From positions 1-12,128 of the forward strand of contig DASZKX010000089.1 of assembly GCA_035552735.1 (NCBI GenBank): 12,128 bases of DNA, given 5' to 3'. Of the stretch, positions 7,383 through 12,128 are shown piece by piece. This DNA comes from VAZQ01 sp035552735 (GTDB taxonomy: Bacteria; Pseudomonadota; Alphaproteobacteria; Rhizobiales; Xanthobacteraceae). Each line of letters begins with the position of its first letter. Position 1 is the stretch's first letter. The notes under the pieces are model-generated. The model did not search any database, was not told the DNA's origin, and worked only from the letters and a program-made list of their open reading frames with translations. Both the position numbers and the translations under genes were made by a program.

Positions 7383-7451
7383 GTTCACTCTCCTTGGTCG
7401 TTATGTTTGATCGCCGGGTTTGGTCACCAGGTCCACCGCTAGGGATCGAGC

Positions 7452-7565
7452 TCAGCGCGGGCTCTTGTCGAGCGCCCTGTTCAAGAGGAACGTTCCGGCC
7501 AGGACCGCGCCGATGACACATGTCACGACCGAGATGACCATCACAATGACGTCCAAATTCGCCAT
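7452..7565 (-). CDS. Small single-helix membrane protein (37 aa)
   Basis: A 37-residue ORF beginning MANLDVIVMVISVV and ending NRALDKSPR. One hydrophobic helix spans about residues 5-28 and is followed by a short basic tail, so the expected topology is N-out/C-in by the positive-inside rule. Support for a real gene: it begins 14 bases after the stop of the 464-residue membrane protein, has a GGACGGAG ribosome site at proper distance, uses G/C-ending codons, and is followed 69 bases later by another membrane-protein gene of the same operon. Position and size suggest a small subunit or stabilising partner of the neighbouring membrane proteins, as is common for small proteins of respiratory and transport complexes. 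The partner role is inference. No family recognised. Confidence 0.65.
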   Translation of the reverse strand: MANLDVIVMVISVVTCVIGAVLAGTFLLNRALDKSPR

Positions 7566-7579
7566 GGGGATTCTCCGTC

Positions 7580-8974
7580 CTACACGTAAGGCAGCAGCCG
7601 GCCGCCGATGATCACGCCGGTCCAGGACAGCAGCACCAGGGCGGCCACCCACTTGGCGCTCATGGGTGCGTCCTCTCCGGCCTTGACGTCCCAAAGTCGC
7701 TCAGACAGCGAGAAATACAAGACCGCGATGGCGCCGATCGTGATGAACGTGACCTTCGGCACGAACGTGATCTCGTTCAGGTAGCGCGACGAATCGGCCT
7801 GCAGGATAAGCATGCCGCTGAAGACGTTGGTCACCACGCCCAGGACTCCCAACGGGAGTATGCGGTGCACGGCCGCGAACGACACGGATTTCCAGAACCC
7901 CAGCACGCGCAGCGACACCGTGAAGGCCGTGCCGAAGATCAGCGCAAAGCCGAAGAAGTGCACGGTTTGCCAGGGCACGAACCAAAGCACCTGGTTGATC
8001 TCGTGCTCGACCAGGGGGCTCAAGCCGGCGGTCGGGTCGGTCGGCAGCACGTCCGTCGCCACGCGGATCTCCGGATGATTGATCTGGCCGCCGCGATGGC
8101 CGGTCTCGGCCAGCACGCCCAGCGTGATGACCGCGAAAATCAGGATCAGGGTCAGCGAGCGGTTGGAGAAGCGCCCGAGGTGACGAAACCGCCACAATGC
8201 GATCCAGGAGGTGACGCCGGTGAAGGCCAGGCCAAAGAGCGAGTACAGCGCAAAATCGCGGTGGGCGTTGATCACCGCCTTGGAAATCCCGGCCACCGGC
8301 GGATCGGTCAGCGCCCACATCGAGGCATTGCCGGTGACGAAGGTCGGCACGCCCAAGATGGCGCAGATCACGAACAGGACGAGGCTGCTGCGCTTCATGA
8401 CGACGTTGTTCAACACGAGCGCCGAAATGTAGAGCACGAGCGCAAACACGAACCCGACCGTCGGGAGGTGATTGAGGATGATGTGGACGTGCGACCAGAT
8501 CTGCGGCGTCTTCTGGGTCGGCAGCCGGATCTCGGTGTGATTGATCTCCCAGCCCAGCTCACCGACCACGACCATGAGGCCGAGCGTCACGATCGCGAGA
8601 CCCAGGACCAGGTGCAGCGCATTGTCGGACAAAGGCTTGCCGCCGCGAAACCGCCACAGCGTGATCCAGGCGGTGAGGCCGGTTATGGCCAGGACGACGA
8701 GCCCTGCCACGGCCCAGCCGTAGTGCGCACTCACCATGTCGTCGGAGAACTTGGGATTCTGCGACAAATCCTGCATCGAGCCGTCGCCGCTGAAATAAGT
8801 CGGGATCGCCAACAGGCCGAGCACCCCGAAGGCGACGAGGCCGCTTCGCTTCATCCCATCGTTATCGGTGAGGAATCCGGTGACGTAAAAACCGAGCGCG
8901 AATATGAGCCCGACCGACGGGAACACGCTCACTAGAATATGGAGATGCGCCCAAGACTGCGGTATCAGATGCAT
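7580..8974 (-). CDS. Polytopic membrane protein: duplicated His-bearing module fused to a DUF6644/CopD-like domain
   Basis: A 464-residue inner-membrane protein of three parts. Module 1 (about 8-150) and module 2 (about 160-304) are an internal duplication with about four helices each. Shared landmarks include W-x-H-x-H-I (8-13 / 160-165), MKRSxLV (41-47 / 193-199), PT (58-59 / 210-211), G-x-x-SM (63-67 / 215-219), a conserved His (84 / 238), LWRFR (106-110 / 260-264), TLG, and N-H-x-E-I-R (145-150 / 299-304). Four His per module thus recur and could bind haem or metal. The fold resembles DUF2231-type membrane domains. After a hydrophilic linker (305-328), residues 329-464 form four helices with His339, Lys407 and IGGRL, matching the stand-alone protein encoded downstream. 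The start has a G-rich ribosome site (GGGGGG, about 4 bases away). No known enzyme recognised; a redox or metal-handling role is inferred from the histidines. Confidence 0.8.
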   Translation of the reverse strand: MHLIPQSWAHLHILVSVFPSVGLIFALGFYVTGFLTDNDGMKRSGLVAFGVLGLLAIPTYFSGDGSMQDLSQNPKFSDDMVSAHYGWAVAGLVVLAITGLTAWITLWRFRGGKPLSDNALHLVLGLAIVTLGLMVVVGELGWEINHTEIRLPTQKTPQIWSHVHIILNHLPTVGFVFALVLYISALVLNNVVMKRSSLVLFVICAILGVPTFVTGNASMWALTDPPVAGISKAVINAHRDFALYSLFGLAFTGVTSWIALWRFRHLGRFSNRSLTLILIFAVITLGVLAETGHRGGQINHPEIRVATDVLPTDPTAGLSPLVEHEINQVLWFVPWQTVHFFGFALIFGTAFTVSLRVLGFWKSVSFAAVHRILPLGVLGVVTNVFSGMLILQADSSRYLNEITFVPKVTFITIGAIAVLYFSLSERLWDVKAGEDAPMSAKWVAALVLLSWTGVIIGGRLLPYV

Positions 8975-8995
8975 GTATGCCCCCCGGCATTATTG

Positions 8996-9024
8996 CGGAT
9001 ATCAAGTCGTTTTCGGCACGTCAA
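8996..9024 (-). promoter_or_regulatory. Possible sigma-70-type promoter for the membrane-protein operon
   Basis: On the minus strand TTGACG (9024-9019) is followed after 17 bases by TATCCG (9001-8996). The -35 is good and the -10 is weak. It would start transcription about 15 bases before the ATG at 8974, in the only sizeable gap before this gene. Confidence 0.3.
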
Positions 9025-9059
9025 CGGGATAGAGTCCGGAGCCCGCACGGTTTACGCCG

Positions 9060-9476
9060 TCATCGGCTGACGGGCCGGGAGCCCGGTGGTGGACGACTGA
9101 AGCGTGCGGCCTGTTCGTGCGCCTGCACCTGCGGGCGCCAGCCCTTCGGCGAATCCGTGCATTTCCACTCCCCGTTGCGCGTCGTGTTCTTCTGTGGAGC
9201 GACCTTGGCGCCGCTCTTTGCCGTCACGTTAGAGTATTTTCCGGAAAAGTGAAATCCGGCAGTCCGACGCAGAGCCGGCAGAATAAAATCCGCGTAACGA
9301 TCGCAACCCCGCCCGCAACGGCGGCCGCCGCTTCCGGCTCGGCCTTGATTTCCGCCGCAAGCGCCGCCGCTATTTCTCTCGGGCATGCACACATCTTTTG
9401 TCGGCGTGGCGCCGGCCATGCCAACGCTCGAGACGGCAGCCAGCGCAACCGCTCGCAATGAGGCTCGGCGTGGCAT
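9060..9476 (-). CDS. Doubtful small exported protein ORF in the 8975-9498 gap
   Basis: The 524-base stretch 8975-9498 has no recognisable gene. Its best candidate is this 138-residue minus-strand frame, starting 22 bases after the stop of the secreted paralogue. The N-terminus (MPRRASLRAVALAAV... GMAGA) looks like a Sec signal with an A-G-A cleavage site. The last third (from about NVTAKSGAKV to HEQAARF) has normal amino-acid composition and strongly G/C-ending codons. The middle (Gly/Cys/Arg-rich) does not look like protein. An overlapping minus-strand frame (9394-9224), starting MCACPREIAAALAAE, reads better there, so either a frameshifted relic or chance is possible. The ribosome site is poor. 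I do not recognise a family. Confidence 0.25.
   Translation of the reverse strand: MPRRASLRAVALAAVSSVGMAGATPTKDVCMPERNSGGACGGNQGRAGSGGRRCGRGCDRYADFILPALRRTAGFHFSGKYSNVTAKSGAKVAPQKNTTRNGEWKCTDSPKGWRPQVQAHEQAARFSRPPPGSRPVSR
9237..9248. repeat. Perfect 12-bp palindrome TTTTCCGGAAAA
   Basis: TTTTCCGGAAAA is self-complementary and sits in the most A/T-rich part of the 8975-9498 gap, about 265 bases upstream of the 464-residue membrane-protein gene. It could be a protein-binding site for that operon. The distance is long, and the palindrome also falls inside the doubtful ORF at 9060-9476. Confidence 0.3.
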
Positions 9477-9498
9477 GACCACCCGCCCGGCGTGGCGG

Positions 9499-10335
9499 CT
9501 ACTTCTTCGCCGGCGGCTTGAAGTATTTCAGGTCCGGGGCCGGCTGGCCCGGGCGCGTGGGCGACAGATAGCCCTGCTCGCTGATGAGATAGTTCTCCTT
9601 GCCGAGCATGACCTGGTGATTGTCCTCGGAGCAGACGAACTCCGACCAGACCGGATTGGGCTCGCGGTAATAACTCCTGATCACGGTCCACGGATGGGTC
9701 AATGCGTGATCGAAGGTCGTGACCTCGTCATGCAGGAGATTGAGATCGTTCTTGTCCAGATAGATCCGTTCCTTGACCACGGTCTCATTGTCCTGGTGCA
9801 GCGGCAGGCCGCTCGCATCGAACGTGCGGGGGCCCTTCAAGCCGCGAGTCTCGACCTCGAGCACGTTGTAATGGCCGTCCTTGCTCTCATCGACCCAATG
9901 GCCGATCGAATAGCCGGCGTAGGACGGCTCGATATCCTCCGGCCATTTGCGGCCGTCGGTATAGATGCGGCGAAACTCGCTCATATAGGTGATCATCAGG
10001 TAGGTGGTATCGGGCATGACGATGATCTCCATCGGCTCGTACATCACCATCGTCCGCGGCATGCCGGGCGGAAGGCACGTCGTTGGGTCCTTCACGCCGC
10101 CAGCATGGCTCGCCAGGATCTTCTGATAAATCGCCTGATATTCCGGCGTCAAAGGCGCCTGTTGTCCGGCCCCTGCGGGCTTGCCAGGGTCCCAGGCCGC
10201 GTCCGCGGCGGCTCCGACGCCGACCCACTGGCCTTTCCAGTTCGGATAGCTCGATGCGTCGTCGGCGCGCGCACCGGCGTGGGCCAGAAGCGCGGTCGCC
10301 AGCGCGATCGTGGTGATGGAGTTTCGAAGCAGCAT
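9499..10335 (-). CDS. Secreted protein, RRIYTDGR family, paralogue B
   Basis: Exported protein of 278 residues. A Sec signal (MLLRNSITTIALATALLAHAGARA, cleavage near Ala24) precedes a globular, mostly beta-looking body. Landmarks shared with its neighbour: APLTPEYQ (60-67), C-L-P-x-G-M-P-R (87-94), a P-x-E-x-I-V-x-P-D-T-T-Y block (101-112), FRRIYTDGR (121-129), GYSIGxWVD (141-149), LEVETRxLKGPR (159-170), DASGLPLH (173-180), VKERIYLD (187-194) and DHAxTxPWT (209-217). Cys87 and Cys235 are the only cysteines and are conserved, so a periplasmic disulphide is possible. The ATG at 10335 has GGGAGG 6 bases upstream. The RRIYTDGR / SIGxW pattern is known to me from widespread uncharacterised secreted proteins; no activity is established and no catalytic triad is evident. 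Confidence 0.85.
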   Translation of the reverse strand: MLLRNSITTIALATALLAHAGARADDASSYPNWKGQWVGVGAAADAAWDPGKPAGAGQQAPLTPEYQAIYQKILASHAGGVKDPTTCLPPGMPRTMVMYEPMEIIVMPDTTYLMITYMSEFRRIYTDGRKWPEDIEPSYAGYSIGHWVDESKDGHYNVLEVETRGLKGPRTFDASGLPLHQDNETVVKERIYLDKNDLNLLHDEVTTFDHALTHPWTVIRSYYREPNPVWSEFVCSEDNHQVMLGKENYLISEQGYLSPTRPGQPAPDLKYFKPPAKK

Positions 10336-10415
10336 GTTGTTCCTCCCGTGATGACGCTCGCGGCGCGGATTTGAGCGACCTTGAATTTTTTGCCGGGGCG
10401 CCTGCGTCCCGTTTC

Positions 10416-11264
10416 TTACTGTTGCGGTTGACCGAAGCCCTCGAGCGCCGGCACCGGCTGGTTCTTCTTGGTGGGCATCAGGTAGCCGTCCGCGCTGATG
10501 AAGTAGGTCTCCTTGCCGAGCGAGACATAGTGGTTGTCGGCGCCGCAATTGTTCTCGACCCAGACCGGATCGGGATCGCGATTGTAGCTTCTGACGATGG
10601 TCCACGGCCTCGTATAGGCATGATCGACGGTCGTGACCTGGTCATGCAGAAGGTTGCGATTGGCCTGATCGAGATATATCCGCTCCTTGACGATGGTCTG
10701 GTTGTCGGCGTGCAGCGGCAGGCCGCTGGCGTCGAGCGAGCGCGGCCCCTTGAGCGAACGGGTCTCCACCTCGAGCACGCCGTAATGCCCCTCGGCATCC
10801 TGGTCCACCCAGCGGCCGATCGAATAGCCGACGAAGCTCGGCTTGATCTGTTCCGGCCAAGGCCGGCCGTCGGTGTAGATGCGGCGAAACTGCGCCAGAT
10901 GGTCGCTGCGGATATAAGTGGTGTCCGGCGTGACGATGAATTCGAGCGGATCATAAGCGATCATCACCCGCGGCATGCCGGCCGGCAGGCAATTCACCTG
11001 CGGATTGTATTCCTGGCCGCCGGACTTCGCGATGTCGAGGTTGGTCTCGAACAGGGTCTGATATTCCGGCGTGAGCGGGGCCTGTTGCCGCAAGCCCGCG
11101 GGCTTGGTCGGGTCCCATTGCGCCGCACCCGGTCTCACCCAGGTGCCGCCGATGTCGGGATACTTCGCGTCGTGGCTCGCAGGCTCGCGGGCCTGGGCCG
11201 CGGTCGTGGCAGCGCCGAGCGCCGCCACCAGCACGATTGCGGCAAACCAGTATCGGTCGCGCAT
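10416..11264 (-). CDS. Secreted protein, RRIYTDGR family, paralogue A
   Basis: Exported protein of 282 residues, tandem paralogue of the next gene (80-base gap). Signal peptide MRDRYWFAAIVLVAALGAATTAAQA, cleavage near Ala25. The body carries APLTPEYQ (62-69), C-L-P-A-G-M-P-R (92-99), TPDTTY (112-117), FRRIYTDGR (126-134), GYSIGRWVD (146-154), LEVETRSLKGPR (164-175), DASGLPLH (178-185) and VKERIYLD (192-199). Its two cysteines (92, 240) match those of paralogue B. Two ATGs are possible: at 11270 the GAAAGG ribosome site touches the codon, whereas at 11264 the spacing is about 6 bases, so 11264 is chosen. A good -10 lies about 57 bases upstream, so this pair of genes may have its own promoter besides the operon's. 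Function unknown; probably periplasmic, encoded with a DUF6152-like protein and membrane proteins. Confidence 0.85.
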   Translation of the reverse strand: MRDRYWFAAIVLVAALGAATTAAQAREPASHDAKYPDIGGTWVRPGAAQWDPTKPAGLRQQAPLTPEYQTLFETNLDIAKSGGQEYNPQVNCLPAGMPRVMIAYDPLEFIVTPDTTYIRSDHLAQFRRIYTDGRPWPEQIKPSFVGYSIGRWVDQDAEGHYGVLEVETRSLKGPRSLDASGLPLHADNQTIVKERIYLDQANRNLLHDQVTTVDHAYTRPWTIVRSYNRDPDPVWVENNCGADNHYVSLGKETYFISADGYLMPTKKNQPVPALEGFGQPQQ

Positions 11265-11318
11265 GAGCATCCTTTCGCCGTCCGCGGCGGTTTCGCCGGA
11301 AAGAGAAGCCGGCCGATC

Positions 11319-11343
11319 ATTTTATACCGTCACGTTTTCGCAC
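11319..11343 (-). promoter_or_regulatory. Possible promoter upstream of paralogue A
   Basis: Minus-strand TATAAAAT (11326-11319) stands out in this GC-rich DNA as a near-consensus extended -10. The -35 is poor (TTTCCG with 16-base spacing). A start near 11313 would give a leader of about 50 bases to the ATG at 11264. Confidence 0.35.
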
Positions 11344-11366
11344 GGAAAGCCCAATCCCGCCCTGGA

Positions 11367-11584
11367 TCAAGTGCGGTACGGATTAATTTCCTGAAAATTC
11401 TGCAAGCGGGTGGCGGCGGAAATGGCCTGATATTCCGGCGTCAGCGGCGGCCCGGGGCTCATTGGCGATGACCAATTCCCCCGAGTCCGCAATGCGTCGT
11501 CGCTTCAAAAGCGCGAACGGCGGCGCTCGCTAGCACGAGCCCCGCCGCCGGCGTAATCGCGCCAATCAGGCATCGGTCGGGCAC
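11367..11584 (-). pseudogene. Relic of a third RRIYTDGR-family paralogue
   Basis: On the minus strand a GTG at 11584, preceded by a sound ribosome site (GGGAGG, 5 bases), opens 41 codons reading VPDRCLIGAITPAAGLVLAS... to ...ATTHCGLGGIG before a stop at 11459. This parallels the signal peptide of paralogue A (MRDRYWFAAIVLVAALGAAT... EPASH...GG). The next frame then continues MSPGPPLTPEYQAI (from 11462), the APLTPEYQ block of both intact paralogues, and after that shows no further similarity and stops at 11367. About 18 residues between the two blocks are missing and everything after PEYQAI is lost. The remnant lies between DUF6152 and paralogue A, exactly where a tandem copy would be expected. 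The two short pieces overlap by ATGA, so a translated stub cannot be excluded. Confidence 0.6.
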
Positions 11585-11617
11585 GACCGCCTCCCAGACC
11601 GGCATTCGGTCGCGAAT

Positions 11618-12010
11618 TCAGTGCGTGACGGGCACTGGGACGACCGGCTCTCCGCTGGAGAAGCTGGTCTTCTTCTCAGACCAAGCACCGCCGGGCGCGC
11701 CGCTGCGCAGCGGATTGATGGTCATTTTCAGCTCGTCACCCGCCTTGAGGGTCTTGCTGGCCCAGCCTTCACGGACCAGAGCGCTCGGGCTCGCGCCTTC
11801 GAGGTTCCAGGTCGTGGAGCTGCCGTCCGTTCCCTTCACTTCCAACAGAATGAAGGTATGCGGGCTGGTGAACTTGAACTCCGTCACCGCGCCCTGCAGC
11901 TCCATCGGATGATCGGTATCGAACATCGCGAAAGAATGGTGCGCGAACACTGCGCCGCCCGTCACCACCAGTGCAACGCCTGCCAACAAAGCCGTGCTTA
12001 TCCGTCCCAT
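11618..12010 (-). CDS. DUF6152-like small exported protein
   Basis: 130-residue periplasmic protein, first gene of the minus-strand array. Signal peptide MGRISTALLAGVALVVTGGAVFA with a V-F-A cleavage site gives a mature end His24-His25-Ser-Phe-Ala-Met-Phe-Asp. The body is a compact beta-type domain: ELQGAVTEFKFTSPHTFILLEV (37-58) with His51, W-N-L-E-G-A-S-P (68-75), LVREGW (78-83), a LKAGDELKMTINPLRSG stretch (88-104), and a Pro/Val-rich tail. The AHHSFA-x-FD start, the G-x-V-T-x-F segment with P-H, and the GD-x-x-x-x-x-x-P-x-R-x-G end match DUF6152 as I know it. The function is unknown. An N-terminal His with a second His in a beta domain recalls copper sites of CopC type; this is inference. 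The ribosome site GGGAG is 7 bases from the ATG. Palindromes lie 43 bases upstream. Confidence 0.85.
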   Translation of the reverse strand: MGRISTALLAGVALVVTGGAVFAHHSFAMFDTDHPMELQGAVTEFKFTSPHTFILLEVKGTDGSSTTWNLEGASPSALVREGWASKTLKAGDELKMTINPLRSGAPGGAWSEKKTSFSSGEPVVPVPVTH

Positions 12011-12052
12011 GCGCTTCTCCCGTCTTGCTGCGACACGATTGATGTTGATTGG

Positions 12053-12084
12053 GGCCAGTCTGGCCGTATTGGGCCAACCTGGCC
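12053..12084. promoter_or_regulatory. Tandem palindromes, operator-like, upstream of the DUF6152-like gene
   Basis: Two similar 13-base palindromes stand 19 bases apart: GGCCAGTCTGGCC (12053-12065, perfect six-base arms around T) and GGCCAACCTGGCC (12072-12084, five-base arms). Together they also form a larger imperfect inverted repeat around GTATTG. They begin 43 bases before the start codon at 12010, the normal place for an operator of the minus-strand operon. Two near-identical sites about two helical turns apart fit cooperative binding by a dimeric regulator. An RNA hairpin in the leader is the alternative. Confidence 0.5.
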
Positions 12085-12128
12085 ACGACTTCCGTCTTTG
12101 GACGTCGCTTTTCTACCACATTCGCGGA

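Noticed and set aside
9221..9230. Ten-base word CCGTCACGTT occurs here and at 11327-11336, both in gaps of the minus-strand array
   Set aside because: Many ten-base matches are expected by chance in 12 kb, and the flanks do not align.
9385..10374. 329-codon open frame on the plus strand opposite paralogue B
   Set aside because: It is antisense to a gene with signal peptide, ribosome site and a matching paralogue. A similar antisense frame faces paralogue A (10371-11471), as expected from shared codon use in high-GC DNA.

Overview
This is a high-GC window with dense, often overlapping genes. It looks chromosomal and probably alphaproteobacterial: third codon positions are strongly G/C, the transporter and flavin-monooxygenase catabolic genes are of a type common there, and the intergenic palindromes (C-rich/GCGCGC/G-rich hairpins and YAYTCRC heptads) resemble those common in soil alphaproteobacteria. 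The taxon is inferred from style only. I see no rRNA, tRNA, CRISPR array, transposase or insertion sequence.

Region 1 (2-3385, plus strand) is an import operon of the nitrate/sulfonate/taurine (NitT/TauT) ABC class. It encodes an ATPase cut by the left edge, two different permeases with start/stop overlaps, and a substrate-binding protein with a twin-arginine signal. It ends in a cluster of palindromic repeats (3395-3574) that separates it from a convergent gene.

Region 2 (3634-6804) is a small catabolic-looking module. A short-chain dehydrogenase-like protein without the usual catalytic tyrosine (minus) is divergent from a class A flavin monooxygenase (plus). The monooxygenase is followed by a second NMT1-type binding protein with no export signal. 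A heptad-repeat hairpin lies between the divergent genes, 13 bases before the monooxygenase start. With region 1 this suggests uptake and oxidation of a small, perhaps aromatic, organic compound; the substrate cannot be read from the sequence.

Region 3 (6900-12010, all minus strand) is the least understood part and the best candidate for an undescribed system. In transcription order it encodes: a small exported DUF6152-like protein whose predicted mature end begins His-His; a decayed copy of a secreted protein; two intact paralogues of that protein; a doubtful small ORF; a 464-residue membrane protein made of two histidine-bearing repeats fused to a four-helix domain; a 37-residue one-helix protein; and a stand-alone copy of the four-helix domain. 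A pair of palindromes upstream of the first gene looks like an operator. My working idea, an inference only, is an envelope metal (copper) or haem/redox system, because the exported His-His protein and the four-helix domains recall the CopC/CopD arrangement.
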